Origin: Massospora cicadina
Lineage: Eukaryota; Entomophthoromycota; Entomophthoromycetes; Entomophthorales; Entomophthoraceae
DNA: 64,000 nucleotides
NCBI GenBank assembly: GCA_022478985.1
Contig: JAKSZP010017376.1
Span: forward strand, 1 to 64,000
Direction of reading: 5' to 3'
Made by a program: the position numbers and the translations under genes. The notes under the pieces were generated by a model that saw only the letters and a list, made by a program, of their open reading frames with translations, had not been told where the DNA came from and searched no databases. This document shows, in pieces, positions 11,953 to 22,490 of this stretch (positions are counted from its first letter, which is position 1; each line of letters opens with the position of its first letter).

Positions 11953-12313
11953 TAATTCCAAAGTCACCCTTCCTTGGCAGGCTGTGCTTTTAGGCAGCCT
12001 ACAAAATGGCTGCGGTCAATGTCCCAAGCATCACTGCATGCTATTGGTCCCTTTTTTTGGTTTGTGGGACCTTCCAACAAAGGGGATGAGGAGCTTGGGG
12101 GGTGGGCCGGACTTCTGGCAGTTGATGGTCTCTTGTGCCTGCCAGGAAACCTCCAGAGAACCCGTTGATTTGATCCAGGGGCTCTGGATTTCTGGTCAAT
12201 ACCCCAAGTTGCTCACAAAAAGGTCCTCTGTCAAAAACGTCGTTGGTTGCTGCATGCCTGCCTTTCCAGTTCAGGTATGAGTCCACCGGTATTTCCTTTT
12301 TAGGAAAGGGTAG
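11953..12313 (-). other. Internal region of compact LTR element
   Basis: 361 bp between the two LTRs with no recognisable gag, protease or RT. Short ORFs exist on both strands (for example 11984-12280 plus and 12041-12286 minus) but mirror each other and are not convincing. A role limited to packaging and priming signals is inferred. Confidence 0.6.
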
Positions 12314-13044
12314 TGTAACAATTGCAATTGCACATGAATCCCATAAGGTTGGGATTTATGAGATTTGTGTGTGTCGATAGTTGCAATTCAGTTATTCTGA
12401 GTAGGATTTTCCTATTTGGGTCAACAACGGAATAATTTAAATAAATTGGTTTACCTGAGTGGTTGTTTGTTCTGAGGTTCCCCTCCATTTCTCCGCCAAG
12501 TTGCCTGGTTGCCATCAATTCAGGAGGCTTTTGCACCCCTCATTACCCACAATTCTTCTAGCCTTTTTTAGAAGTATCTAAAGCGAGTTCAAGCCCCAAT
12601 GGGCCCTCACTTTGGAATCCTAATCCAACTTTGAATTCACCTCTTCCAATAAAGGCCACTTTTTGATAAATTATTTTATTTAAATTTAATATATTTAATG
12701 TGAGTTATGGGCCAGCAGATGGCGGTGCTCCAGGGAAAGGGGGTGGATGCAGCGGGCTCCTTTTTTGGGGAGGTCTTGCATTGGTTGGCGGAGCCAGAGT
12801 GGCCCAATGCAACAGAGGCCAGTTAGCTGCACCTTGGCCCATTGACCCCATGAGCGGATAGAGGTTTTGGGAGGGACCTATACCTGGGGTCTGAGGTGAC
12901 AGAGGCTGGTGCACTGCACCTCAGCACAGCATGCCCGGCAAGGCCGTCCAATTATACAGACCAATCAGAGTTGGTATGGCCATATTTGGGAGTGAGTGGT
13001 GTAGGGCCTGTGGCGGACTGGGCCTTGGGAGCCTAGTTGTGACA
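12314..13044 (-). repeat. 5' LTR of compact LTR element
   Basis: 731 bp; begins (minus) TGTCACAACTAGGC at 13044. Its sister is at 11223-11952. A reading frame at 12705-12914 (69 aa, Pro-rich, ending PPPFPGAPPSAGP) is shared with the other LTR simply because the LTRs are copies. The plus strand carries CCAATAAAGGCC, but the orientation makes its meaning unclear. Confidence 0.85.
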
Positions 13045-14037
13045 GGCATTACACAAGCCTTGAGGCATCCTCATAGGCTGGTACAACCCCTGTGCCATGA
13101 TTATGGCACACTTTTCCTGATTTTAGAGTGTATCTCTATTTGCCAATAGCTATAGATCAAATCCATGGCAGAGAAGAACTTGGCTCCACCAATAAATCTA
13201 GCGCATTGTCAATTTTCAGCAGGGGATATGGGTCCTTCTTTGTTACTTTGTTCAACTGTTGGTAATTAATCAAAACTCAATTTATTCTGTTTTTTTCTTA
13301 ACTATGAGTGTTAGACTCACCCATGGACTGGATAATGATATAAGAATTACATGCTCTAATTAATTCTCAATCTTTTTGGCAATGACTGCCATTGCTGCTC
13401 TAGACCTCCAAATTGGGTCTCATTCAGATCAGTCCCACTTCTCATGTCTTTGCTTGGTGTAATGCACCTTTTGCACATCCCATATCATGGTCATCTTTTT
13501 AAAAATATAACTTGGTTTTTTCAAAATAGGCCAGAACTTCGTCATTTTGGCCTTCATCAAACCAGCTAACTAATCTCTCTCAATTAATGTATTAATATTA
13601 TCAATAGATTCTCCAGACAATCCTAACTCGTCAACTTCCTCAAACTCATAAAATAAAAAAAATTCTATTTCTGGAATCAACTGGCAAATGAAAATACCTG
13701 GTGCCATTTAACTTCCAATGGAGTATTTCCCATACTAGCCAACAGGATATGAATCTCCTTGTGACTGGAGATTAAAATCACAGGGGCTACCCAGGGTTCA
13801 ATCCTCAATCTTTGCCAGGGAGCTTCAATTTCCACATATAGCTGCTCTCGGATCTTTAATGTCATCCTGTTTCCACAGCTTATTACATTCCAGGTTGGAT
13901 TGTAACATCCTCTTTAACTTTGATCAGGAGCCCATAATTTTCATTCACATATTTTGGTAAATCTAGACTTTTTTCCTGACTTAATTGTACCTGATGGGTA
14001 ATATTCCATCATTATATGCCAGATTTAGAAGGTATTC
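13045..14037 (-). pseudogene. Protease C-terminus, linker and RT 5' half of gypsy copy D
   Basis: Minus strand from 14037: NLAYNDGILPIRYN-like text matches INLAYSDGVIPVKY of copy B. Then 13677-13865 (62 aa) with LYVEIEAPWQRLRIEPWVAP matches the LYGEVVGLYQQSWLETHVAP linker. RT begins near 13340 with L.VKK and Y.QLNKVTKKDPYPLLKIDNALD, and near 13060 reaches CLKACVMP, the altered QGLCNAP motif where the compact element sits. Stops are frequent. The copy is cut at 14037 by the LTR of copy E. Confidence 0.75.
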
Positions 14038-14601
14038 TGTTGAGATTCTGATATGACTGGATGATAAGCATGAAATATCTATTGCAGATTGGGGAGAATC
14101 CGCTGACCATGAAACTAGTTATAACTATCGAGCGCCTTAGTTGAGGTGATTTTGGGCCATATTAGGGTTATTATTGGATCGCCTTCAAATAGGGCAATAA
14201 GGCAATATCAACATTTGACAAATATTGGGTACTATCACCTCGAAATAAGGCAATAGAGAACTGATTACCATACTCTGCTGAAACCAATGAAATACAGTGG
14301 AACTGAATTAATAAGCTAAGGAAATGGTATTGTCTGAAGTTGCTGGAATATAAGCAAGATGAGATGATTGGAGAGAAGAGGATTATTAGTAGTTTAAGAG
14401 TGAGAAGAACAGCAAGGATCCACTGGGTATATTAAATTAATATAAATAAAGTGTCTTTTGGGGCAATTGCCATTTTTTATTATAATTTATAAGTCTTTCC
14501 AAAGACTGACAATCTTCATATCATCTGTCTGATTGCTCAGTGGGTTCAAACCTGTTCAAAATCCCCCAGAATATCTCTATGATTCCGCCAAAGTTATAAC
14601 A
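14038..14601 (+). repeat. 5' LTR of gypsy copy E
   Basis: 564 bp from TGTTGAGATTCTGATATGAC to AAGTTATAACA. It shares with the LTRs of A, B, C and F the opening TG..GATT..GATATGACTGG and, near the end, a CAATCTTCATAT...GCTCAGTGGG block. It is followed after one base by the PBS. Confidence 0.85.
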
Positions 14602-14602
14602 A

Positions 14603-14620
14603 TGGTTCTCACTATAGGGG
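14603..14620 (+). promoter_or_regulatory. Primer binding site of copy E
   Basis: TGGTTCTCACTATAGGGG, one base after the LTR. It differs by two C-to-T changes from the version in A, B and F (TGGTGCTCACTACAGGGG) at comparable positions, plus local drift. It would pair with the CCA end of a tRNA whose identity I cannot assign. Confidence 0.7.
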
Positions 14621-14669
14621 GCCCATTGAACAACTACCAATACCAACCAAAAATTACCAATACCCGATC

Positions 14670-16073
14670 ATGGTTTTCACCAAAGGAGAATCAACCATAC
14701 TTGTTGCGCTGGCTGAGACTGTGGAACTCAAACTTGTTGTGGACGCTGTTCTTAAAAAGCAAGAGGAACTCCTTCAGGAGCATGATGAATTAATGATTCA
14801 ACTTGAAAGTGCAGATAGTCAGCTGTGAATACTTGGACAACAGAACAAGAAGCTCACTAATCAATTGGATGATGCTACTGAACGGCTACACTGCATGGAG
14901 AAGTTAACAACTACCTTTTACCCACCTCATCCCCATTAAGTAGTGGAAGAATAAGGGGCGCTCAGGAAGAATTTTTTTATAACGAATACGTGACCTACGT
15001 AATGGCTGTTCTGCCCACTGAAGAGCCCTACACTATCCCAAGAGCAGCTGGGCCTTCCAAGCCTGCCCCTCATAGAGATTCCAGACATGAGGAACAGATA
15101 AATTTTCAGTCCACTTCTAAGGCTTGCAGTCATGAGCAGGAGGAGGTCTGCATTGAAAAGCTGCCCTATTTCAACTGCAATAGAAACATCCACGGATTCT
15201 TCAAATGATTTGAATTTGTGGCGGAAGGAGCCTATGATCATCAGAAGGCTAGATTGCTGATATCCGCCTTGGATGTCAAAAGTGCCAACCAAGTTACCTG
15301 CTACCTTCCAAGTAGTTCTGTTACTTACCACAAATTAAAGGAAACTGTGTTGTGTTTGTTTGGTGGTACTTCAAAGATGTCACAGCATAAAGTCAAATTT
15401 CTGACCATTGGATTTCAACTTAATGAGACCCTCACTTCATCAGTGAAATGATTTACGGTAGAAAACCATGTGTTGATAGGAGCAGGCGTTCTAGCTAAAG
15501 CTGACGTGTGCATTGCAATGAATTTGCTGTGAAGCCATACCATGAGATGCATTATTGGCATTTCTCCAATTTTGGATGACAACGTCCTCCTGCTCAAAAT
15601 TGTTCAGTTCTTGCGCCAAATATCTGTTAACTTCCCTCCACCTGATACAGAGAGGAAACATACCGCCACTGTAGCTGGACCCTCTTATTTGAGGGAATCC
15701 TTCCATCCTGTTTCAATTATGCCCAGTAATCCCCAGCCTTATTATAATCACGTGCCCCGCCCTTGGCTGAGTTACCCCCAGCAGTTTGACTTTTGCTCTG
15801 GTCCTTCTTTATGAAAATCGTCAGCAACTTAAATAACAAATTGGCCCTAATTATGCTAAATGTCAGCAATTGTCCTAACAACCTGGCCCTGGTTATGCCA
15901 AATGTCAATAACATTATTGGCCTGGACCTTTTTATGAGAAACAAGAACGTTATCCTACGGGGTGATTTTTTTTAATTGTGGCCACCCTGGTCATCTTTCC
16001 CAAAGTTGCCCAACCGCCATGTCCACTATGTACAGCAGTATAGTACTACCAGTGAAAAGATTGAGCGGAGTAG
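14670..16073 (+). pseudogene. gag: gag of gypsy copy E
   Basis: Probably starts at ATG 14670 (MVFTKGESTILVALAETVEL), followed by a charged heptad-like helix (VVDAVLKKQEELLQEHDELM) that suggests a coiled coil. It is broken by a stop near 14826. A central capsid-like segment at about 15218-15540 (KARLLISALDV, QVTCYLPSSSVTYHKLKETVLCLFGG, KVKFLTIGFQLNETLTS) matches copies B and F. A zinc knuckle lies at about 15966-16010 (FNCGHPGHLSQSC; first Cys missing or replaced by Phe). The gag stop TAG equivalent is at 16071-16073, in the conserved context GCGGAGTAGAGATGG. An indel near 16020-16060 has fused the zinc-knuckle frame to pol in this copy. Confidence 0.75.
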
Positions 16074-16075
16074 AG

Positions 16076-17400
16076 ATGGGAATCTCTACCTGCGATATTC
16101 CAACCCCAGACGTCCCACCTGAACCAATTGTATATTTCCAGCTGATGTCCCTCAGTATGACGATGGTATTTTATATCATCAGCCAGTTAAAAGAGTAAAT
16201 GTACTGACATGGGCACAAGCCCAGTCCACCGCAGAAGAAGGATCTCAGAAGCAACCAAAGCCATATGCCTGCCAAATTTCCTACCAAATTTCTTTAGACA
16301 AGATAGATTTCACCGCCGATGGGCCTTCCTTAAAAAGTGTAAATGTTGCCCTTCCAGTAGACGCTATTGTCAAAGAGTACCCCAAAGTCTGTGAGGGGAT
16401 TACCAGCTTTCTTGGGAAATGAGACCCCTTAAATGTCTATGTATTAAACAGTCAATATTCTTATTCTGAATGTACCTACTGTGACATTGTTGTAGTGAAA
16501 ACCTAGGTTTACTCTATAATAGATATATGCGCTCCAATCAACATAGTTTCCACCAAGTTGGAGGAAAATCTGACATTAAAACCTGATGTGGACCACCGTA
16601 TATTATATGGGACCGCTGGAGCAGAAAACATGGTCTCTGAGGGAGCGTGCAGTGCACTTCCATTGCAGTTTGGGTCATAATTTGGTGGCCTCTGAGATAG
16701 TGTTACAAACAGTAATTATGACCTGTTATTTGAACTGCTTTCATGTGACACTATAGGGCTGTTGTTGATATGATGGAAGAGACCTTCAAAATTTTGGGGC
16801 AGCTTATCCCAATTCACTATACCTCCAGTGGAGTGCCAAAGGATTTGGTGCACATGGGGCATATCAACATGGCCTATAGTGATGGAGTGATTCCAGTTTG
16901 CTACCATCGCTTAAAGGGCAAAACCTGGGCCCTCTCCCAGCAGGTATATGAATATCAAGGGCTGCATCTCAGAGCTTCTGGGCCTATATCATCCCTTCTG
17001 GACACTGAGTAGTAATAAACACTGAGTTAGAGGTGGAAGTGCCAGTCAGGATTTATGAGGAGATCGTTAGGCCTTATCAGCAATTGTGGCTTGAGCCTCA
17101 CGTGGCTCCAGGAATAATACTACCAGGACATGAAGAAATAAAGGTTTTACTAGTGAATCTACAAAAAATACTGAAGATCCACTGACACCAAATAGTGACG
17201 TATAAGAACTTGAATCCTGTTGAGGAGGTCCTTCAGGTTCATAAGTTTGGTTCACTGGATGAATTTGGTCTGCTTATCAAACCACAGCTCGGCGTAATGG
17301 TGGTGGTACCGCTCAAAAACTTAGTTAAGTTAATGGAAGAACAGAAGGATCAGGCAATAGCTTTATTTAAAAATATGTTATTACTGCTGTTGACAACCAC
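16076..17400 (+). pseudogene. Protease and pol N-terminal region of copy E
   Basis: ATG 16076 opens MGISTCDIPTPDVPPEP, matching pol starts in copies B and F. The protease core is at about 16520-16910: the active-site triplet reads IIDICAP instead of the expected DTGAP, then INIVSTKL, LKPDVDH and the flap-side YGTAGAE. Downstream, 16770-17012 (80 aa) has MMEETFKILGQLIPIHYTSSGVPKDL and INMAYSDGVIPVCY. The 17030-17400 stretch matches the linker with a LKLHVL-like region and FGSLDEFGLLIKPQLG. Frameshifts separate the pieces. Catalysis is lost because of the DIC triplet. Confidence 0.75.
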
Positions 17401-18262
17401 GATTTAGGGTGTGCGCAGGGAGTCGTCTATTGAGTGGACACTGGGGATCATCCCCCATCAGATCTCAGATGATCCACCAGTTTAGGGCAGTGAAGGAAGT
17501 ATTAACTAAGGAGATTGAAAAGCTGCTCAAACAAGGGATGCTTGAACCATCAAAGAGTCTTGGGCTTCACCCATTCTGATTGTTAAAAAGAAGGACGGCA
17601 CTAACCAGGTAGTAATAGACTACTGAAAGCTCAACAACATTACCAAAAAGGTCTCATATCCCTTACCACAAATTGACAACGCCTTGGATTGATTGGGAGG
17701 AGTTTATTATTTCTCAGTCATAGATTTGATATCCAGTTATTAAAATTGAGTTGCCCATGGTGGAATAGGAGAAATGTGCCATTATTACATCCAAGGTGCT
17801 TTTACAACTGACTTGTATGTCTCAAGGGCTGTGTAATGCACCGGCTACATTTCAGCATGCCTTGGACACCATTCTAGGTGACCTAGAGCTGTTATGCACC
17901 CTTGTGTACCTCAACAATATCAATGTCTTTTTGCGTACATTCTCTGAGCATCTGAATCACCTGGAGGAGGTCTTCTGCTGACTTGTGGAGACCAACATCA
18001 AGGTTAAGCCCCATAAATGCCACTTCTTTAAGGACCAATTGGATTACCTTGGATTTGTTTTGGATGTGACTTGACCGAGGCCCCAACCAGCCAAGATGGA
18101 GGCTATCCATAAGATGACTCCGCCAAACAGTAAGCGTGATACACAGGTATTTTTGGGGATGGTCAGCTATTAACGCCACTTTATACCCAATTTTAGTTGT
18201 ATTGGAGGTCTTCTGTTTATGTTATTAAATAAGGATGCCCCATTTAAATGGATGGAATGCTG
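17400..18262 (+). pseudogene. Reverse transcriptase of copy E (truncated into RNase H)
   Basis: Segments: LLKQGMLEPSKS, ILIVKKKDGTNQVVIDY, ISYPLPQIDNALD, FSVIDLISSY (first catalytic Asp kept), MSQGLCNAPATFQHALDTILGDLELL (17796-17981), then LVYLNNINVFLRTF, where YxDD is YLNN. The thumb/connection is at about 18000-18180 (KCHFFKDQLDYLGFV, PKWRLSIR-like shifted text, VFLGMVSY). It ends at about 18262, where homology to the family stops. Confidence 0.8.
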
Positions 18263-19050
18263 CCAATGCTATCTTTCTTTTGCTTCAATAGATATAATTG
18301 AAGCCAAATTCAGATTAAAAAAAATACAAAACACAGCTGCTCAAATGAGCATAAAAATTTAAAAAATGTCAATGGTTTTGACAACTGCTGCCCAGCATGA
18401 GGTGGTGGTGCGCCACCTGCTGGTGTGTTTTGACCACTGCTGAAGCATGCCAGGCTGGCTCTGATAGCCCTCCTAATGCTACTAGGCGTTATGTCCCTCC
18501 TTAGGACTTGGCCACCACCTCAAAAGCTCCCAGGCAGTGCTCTGGAGCCCTTTGGTGCTCCCATGGAGCAATTTGCACTTTGGCCTCCATGTCAAATATG
18601 GGAATCTCTTCCCATATTCAAGCATGGCCATCATCAAGATAGCAACGGCAGTGTTTAAACCCAGCATCTTTATCGACTTCCGCCCCTTTAAGGGTACTTT
18701 GATCTTGGTTTCCAAAAGGAAGCTGATGCAGTGGCAGCATCAAAGCTGAAAATTATCTTCAAAAAATCCACATTTCCACTGTTTGAACCTAGCTCCCAGA
18801 TGAGGCCACGTTGGCGGTCCAGTTTTCTGGGTTGCCCTCCCATCTTTCCCCCAAACGCCTCCACCATGAGCTCATGGAGGGTTTAGCCATATACAGTACA
18901 GATCATGTGTTGCAGTTCATGTTTCAAATGGGGTGGATTGTCTGGCTAGGCTTATGCCTTTGTGATAATTCACCCATTTCATCATGATACCCATCTTGTG
19001 ATTCCCCCACACTGTGATCAGATCTGCCCCTGATCACCCATTCTGGGCGC
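18263..19050. other. Non-coding or unrecognised block
   Basis: About 0.8 kb between truncated gypsy E and an unrecognised coding stretch. It begins with an A-rich run (near 18318) and a TGTCAATGGTTTTGACA-like palindromic word near 18366, then becomes GC-richer. Short ORFs on both strands around 18476-18749 overlap each other and are not convincing. It could be the 5' untranslated part of whatever encodes 19051-20130. Confidence 0.35.
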
Positions 19051-20130
19051 ATGTCAAAAACAGATGCACCATTTGACCCTTGTGCTTCAAGCTTGACCAC
19101 TCAAAGTGCAAGTGCCCCACAGTTTCTGCTTCCGCTTCTCATTCCTCAGGCATCAGGCTTGCAGCCATTACCCCCAATTTTTTTAATGGGGCTTGATCCT
19201 CCTACCCTCAACCTTGGGGCAATTTGGCACTCATCCAAAAGTGGAAGTAATTAAAACAAATACTTTAAAAGTCTGAATCAAAATTTGACCAGATTACAGA
19301 ATCCTGAGTTAATAGCTGAACAAGTTTCAGCTGAGCTGCCATGGTCAACAGCACATGGCCAATCAGCTTCAGCCACTGCCCCAATTCTGGTGTCTGGCTC
19401 AGTGCTGGCCAAATCCAATCCATTTGAGGCTCCCAAATGGATTGATGAGGACAAATGGCTGTACCATGTCAAGCCAGATTTCACTTTGGAGGGATTTTTT
19501 TGATCCTCCCAAATTGCAGCCCCACCATTTTTGCCCTCAAAACGGTTATCCCATATATAAATATAAATAAAATGGAAGTCAAAGCTGCTGAAGCTCATGT
19601 CAACACCCTACTCCATGAGCAACTCCATGGGGCAATGGAACCCCTGGTTGAGGGTATTCCAATCCCTAATTTTTCTCATGATTTTGAGGAAGAGGCAAAA
19701 TATGAGATTGAGGAGCTGGCTTTTGGTGTGAGCCGCGCCTGCATTGATGCAGCAAAAACCTCTCTTTTTGACCCTAATTGCCCTGAAACCTGCTGGCACA
19801 TCAAGTCATTTACTTGTGTGTCTGCTCTTCACTTTTGCTGAGCATCAACTTGCTCAATATGTTGAGGCGATGGACACCGCTGGCCTCATAAATGAATAAA
19901 ACTCACAACTAAATCTCCTTATGCCCCATGTCGCTGATGCTCCCACCCCAATGCTATTCGCCATGGTCTTCCAGCTAAAGCAGTCACTGGACAAAAGTTT
20001 TCCAAAGCTTTCTCCCCTTCTGATATGACTTCCTAGGCTATTAGCTGAGGTGCCATATTATGAAAAAAATTTATTTCTAATAATCCCTTTGTTTGGCCCA
20101 CTACAAATAAAGATGCGTGGTGGCTCCTCC
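19051..20130 (+). pseudogene. Unrecognised plus-strand coding block (gag-like or ORF1-like?)
   Basis: Several plus-strand pieces join across shifts. 19051-19254 is a Ser/Pro/Leu-rich N-terminal stretch. 19285-19503 contains LQNPELIAEQVSAELPW and PKWIDEDKWLYHVKP. 19571-19841 contains HDFEEEAKYEIEELAFG and CIDAAKTSLFDPNCPE. After a shift come EHQLAQYVEAMDTAGLINE and LLMPHVADAPTPMLF at about 19850-19960. The composition looks like protein, and the minus strand of the same interval is less convincing. I do not recognise the family. A gag or LINE ORF1 from an element not otherwise present is the simplest guess. It abuts the RNase H end of family-2 copy iii near 20130. Confidence 0.35.
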
Positions 20131-20134
20131 TTTT

Positions 20135-22334
20135 TGGGTTGGGCACCACTAGTGCTAAAAAGAAGAGCTTGGTGCTCCAGTCTGCACAGTCAACTCATGG
20201 TGAGCACCTTGTAATAGATATCTCTAGTGGGTCAAGACCTATGACCTGGCTGCCAACTCCTTGTCATGGATGGCCCAGGATTACTCAGTGGATAAAACTT
20301 GTAGGAAAAGTAAGCAACCAGGTGTTCCAACCCATCATGCTCCTGAAGCAAGACAGCCCCTACCACAGCAGAAGATGCATTGCATGCTACAGGGCTTGTT
20401 GGGATCTGTGTGCTTATGGATAGGAGGTGACAAAAACAACTCCTTAAGCAATCAAATGCTTGTTGGCACTCAGGCGTCCAGAGAAATGAAACATTTTTTT
20501 CATAAGAGGGTGGAGAGGATCAGCCAGTTGTGAGAGCGCAGGGGAGAATTTTTAGGAAGATAATGGTACCCAATAAACTTCTCAATTGCTTTTGAGTCAT
20601 TGGGGTTGGCCACTCACGGATGGCATCCAGTTTTCTGGGTGGGATGGCTTACCCATATTCAAGACAAGATTACTTAATAAGGTGACTTCTTCATAAAATA
20701 CTTGTAGTTTGATGATTTAACAAACAAGTCAGCCTTATACAAGAAATCCACTACCTCCTACAGGTCCTTTTCATGTTGTTTGGGGAAGAGAGAATGTACC
20801 AAGAAGTCATTAATATGCAACTAAGCAGGAAAATCTGAAATCCCTTAGCACACTATCATCATTCTCTGGAATGTTATGGGCGCTTTATTCAGCCTGAAAA
20901 GCATAACTCTAAAATTGAAATAGGCCTCATCTTGTCCAGATATCAATAGCCATTCCTGGCCTTCCAACACCCAAATTTGATTATAAATCATTAACCAGAT
21001 TGAGCTTTGAAAGCACATGTGACTTGGCAATGCTTGGCCAATCACCTGTTTTGATGGCAGAGAGTAGGGTTCATGGACTGTGAAATTGTTAAAAAGGCCA
21101 TAATCCACGCAGAGATGAAGGGAACAATCCACCTTGGCAAATATAATGGGAGAGGCAACAGGGGATGTCTCTTTGAACAACAAACCCTTCTGAAGCATGT
21201 CATCTAACCATGCATTGAGGGCAACATCCTTCTTCAGTGTATGTGGTTACAGTGGGCAATTTATGTTCAACACCTGCACCATAGTCTTAAAATTCAAATC
21301 AAGTTCCATATGCATAAGAAGCAGTTGGCTCTTTTGGAATCAAAAATGCTCTGATAACCCATCAATGCAGCAGGGAAATCAAGTGGAAGACCTATGGGAG
21401 ATACAAAGGTTGTAACCAATCTGAGGTTTCAATGCCTTAGAAAGGGTATCCAATAGAGGAAACTCCCCCTCCATCTGAATGTTGAAAAATAACATGTTAG
21501 ATTCCAAGTGGATTCTCACATGCTGTCGATGCCACCAACCCACACCCAAAATCACCTGGAACACAAGATTAGGCATTTCTGAGAAGCAATCACAAAAACT
21601 ATACTGGTAAACTGAGAAGGGTATTGGGAGCCATACTTCATATGATGGCTGGGAGGCTGACAAGGTAACCAACACTGCTGACCCCAGATCCAAGTCAAGG
21701 TCCAGCTGCTGGGCCAACTCCAAACTCATTGAAGTTACCTGCTTCTCCCATGTTGACCAAGGCCTCAAAGGACACCTGGTGTGCCTCAATACAAATTTTC
21801 ATTGGTAACAAAAAGTAGGCTTAATTCTGTTTATTGGCAGATGCAATCATTTCAGATAACACCAAAGAGATTTTAACTAAATCATTGGGAAGAACAGGTT
21901 CAGTTTTAGGATCAAAAGTGGGGTGAACAAGGGGTTTCATTTCCTCTGCTCCAGGCTGGACTTCCAGCGACTCACAGACAGGTGATCTGGAGTAAACTAA
22001 CTTGGTCGCAGGAGTGGCGTCAGAACCTGGGACCAATACCAATACTTATTTAACATCAGAGTATGAAACCAAGGCCTGATTGGCAAAACTGATCATAAAG
22101 TTTTCATCTTGAGGGCGGACCAAGGGAAAGGTAGGACAATGGAGCAACTTGACCATGAAGGAGCTTTTCCAAAGCCATCTAGGAGTCAATTATAAAATTG
22201 GTGATCATTTAGACAAACAACAGAAGTCAGGCTACTGACTGATCATTCATATGGAAGATGGTGACCACTGCTGTACCTATCTCAATGAGGAGGTCGGAAA
22301 TAGCATAAAATAATGGATTGTTGATTATGTCAGT
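20135..22334 (-). pseudogene. Family-2 gypsy copy iii: gag end, protease, RT, RNase H
   Basis: Minus strand from 22042: a charged, Pro-rich linker (21821-22042), then protease (21379-21789, 136 aa) with ELAQQLDLDLDLGSAVLV and LVFQVILGVGWWHRQH. RT is at 21198-20540: LLFKETSPVASPIIFAKVD, LCVDYGLFNNFTV, then a shifted LHINDFLVHS, where the YxDD box would lie. RNase H is at 20535-20150: WTPECQQAFDCLRSC, then CNASS.AVVGAVLLQEHDG (first Asp changed to Asn), EHLVAYFSYK and GAHHELTVQT. Its gag half lies at 36343-37617, on the far side of gypsy copy A, which inserted at 22334/22335. Confidence 0.8.
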
Positions 22335-22490
22335 TGTAAACTTTTGGCGGTATTGCTTAGATCCGCTACGCTTGTTGCACAGGGAACCACCACTGAACAA
22401 TGGATGGACAATATGAAGATCGCCGATCCTTTATAAATAACAGAAATGTAAAATATGGAGCTATTGCCTCAACCAACACTTTTATTATAC
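22335..22490 (-). repeat. 3' LTR fragment of copy A
   Basis: The last 156 bp of the LTR: the minus strand reads TATAATAAAAGTGTTGGTTG ... CCATTGTTCAGTGG ... CCGCCAAAAGTTTACA. It matches 30575-30735, the equivalent part of the 5' LTR. Its first ~300 bp are missing next to the 22491-24352 element. Confidence 0.8.

Larger units (their letters stand above)
11223..13044 (-). mobile_element. Compact non-autonomous LTR retrotransposon (TRIM/LARD-like)
   Basis: A complete insertion of 1822 bp: two direct LTRs (12314-13044 and 11223-11952, about 730 bp each and clearly alike by eye) flank a 361-bp internal region. A 5-bp TSD GGCAT is present at 11218-11222 and 13045-13049. On the minus strand the outer ends are TGTCACAACTAGG and GATTGTTACA, the usual TG..CA of LTRs. 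The insertion interrupts the RT motif LCNAPATFQ of gypsy copy D; removing the element and one TSD rejoins it. The internal region is too short for gag or pol. A purine-rich GGAAGGGTGAC lies just before the 3' LTR and could be the polypurine tract. A clear tRNA-primed site was not found. It must be mobilised by another element's proteins. Confidence 0.85.
9170..14037 (-). mobile_element. Family-1 Ty3/gypsy remnant, copy D (minus)
   Basis: Minus-strand order from high to low coordinates is protease C-terminus and linker (13677-14037), RT (11011-13350, split), RNase H (10300-10850), integrase (9210-10290). The pol order RT-RNase H-integrase is that of Ty3/gypsy. The copy is cut at 14037, where the LTR of copy E begins inside the protease region, so copy E probably inserted into D and the rest of D was lost. 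It is further split by the compact LTR element at 11223-13044. No LTR of its own was found. Confidence 0.85.
14038..18262 (+). mobile_element. Family-1 Ty3/gypsy copy E (3'-truncated)
   Basis: The 5' LTR at 14038-14601 is followed by a PBS, gag, protease and RT, all plus strand and colinear with copies B and F. The element stops at about 18262 in the first residues of RNase H (after a K.WMECCQC reading equivalent to WTDxCQ). RNase H, integrase and the 3' LTR are absent. All domains carry stops or shifts. The LTR lies inside the protease region of copy D, which identifies D as the older target. Confidence 0.85.

Noticed and set aside
11612..12914. Pro-rich ORFs repeated at 11612-11872 and 12705-12914 as a possible conserved protein
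   Set aside because: They are the same part of the two LTRs of one element; the similarity comes from LTR duplication, not from coding constraint.
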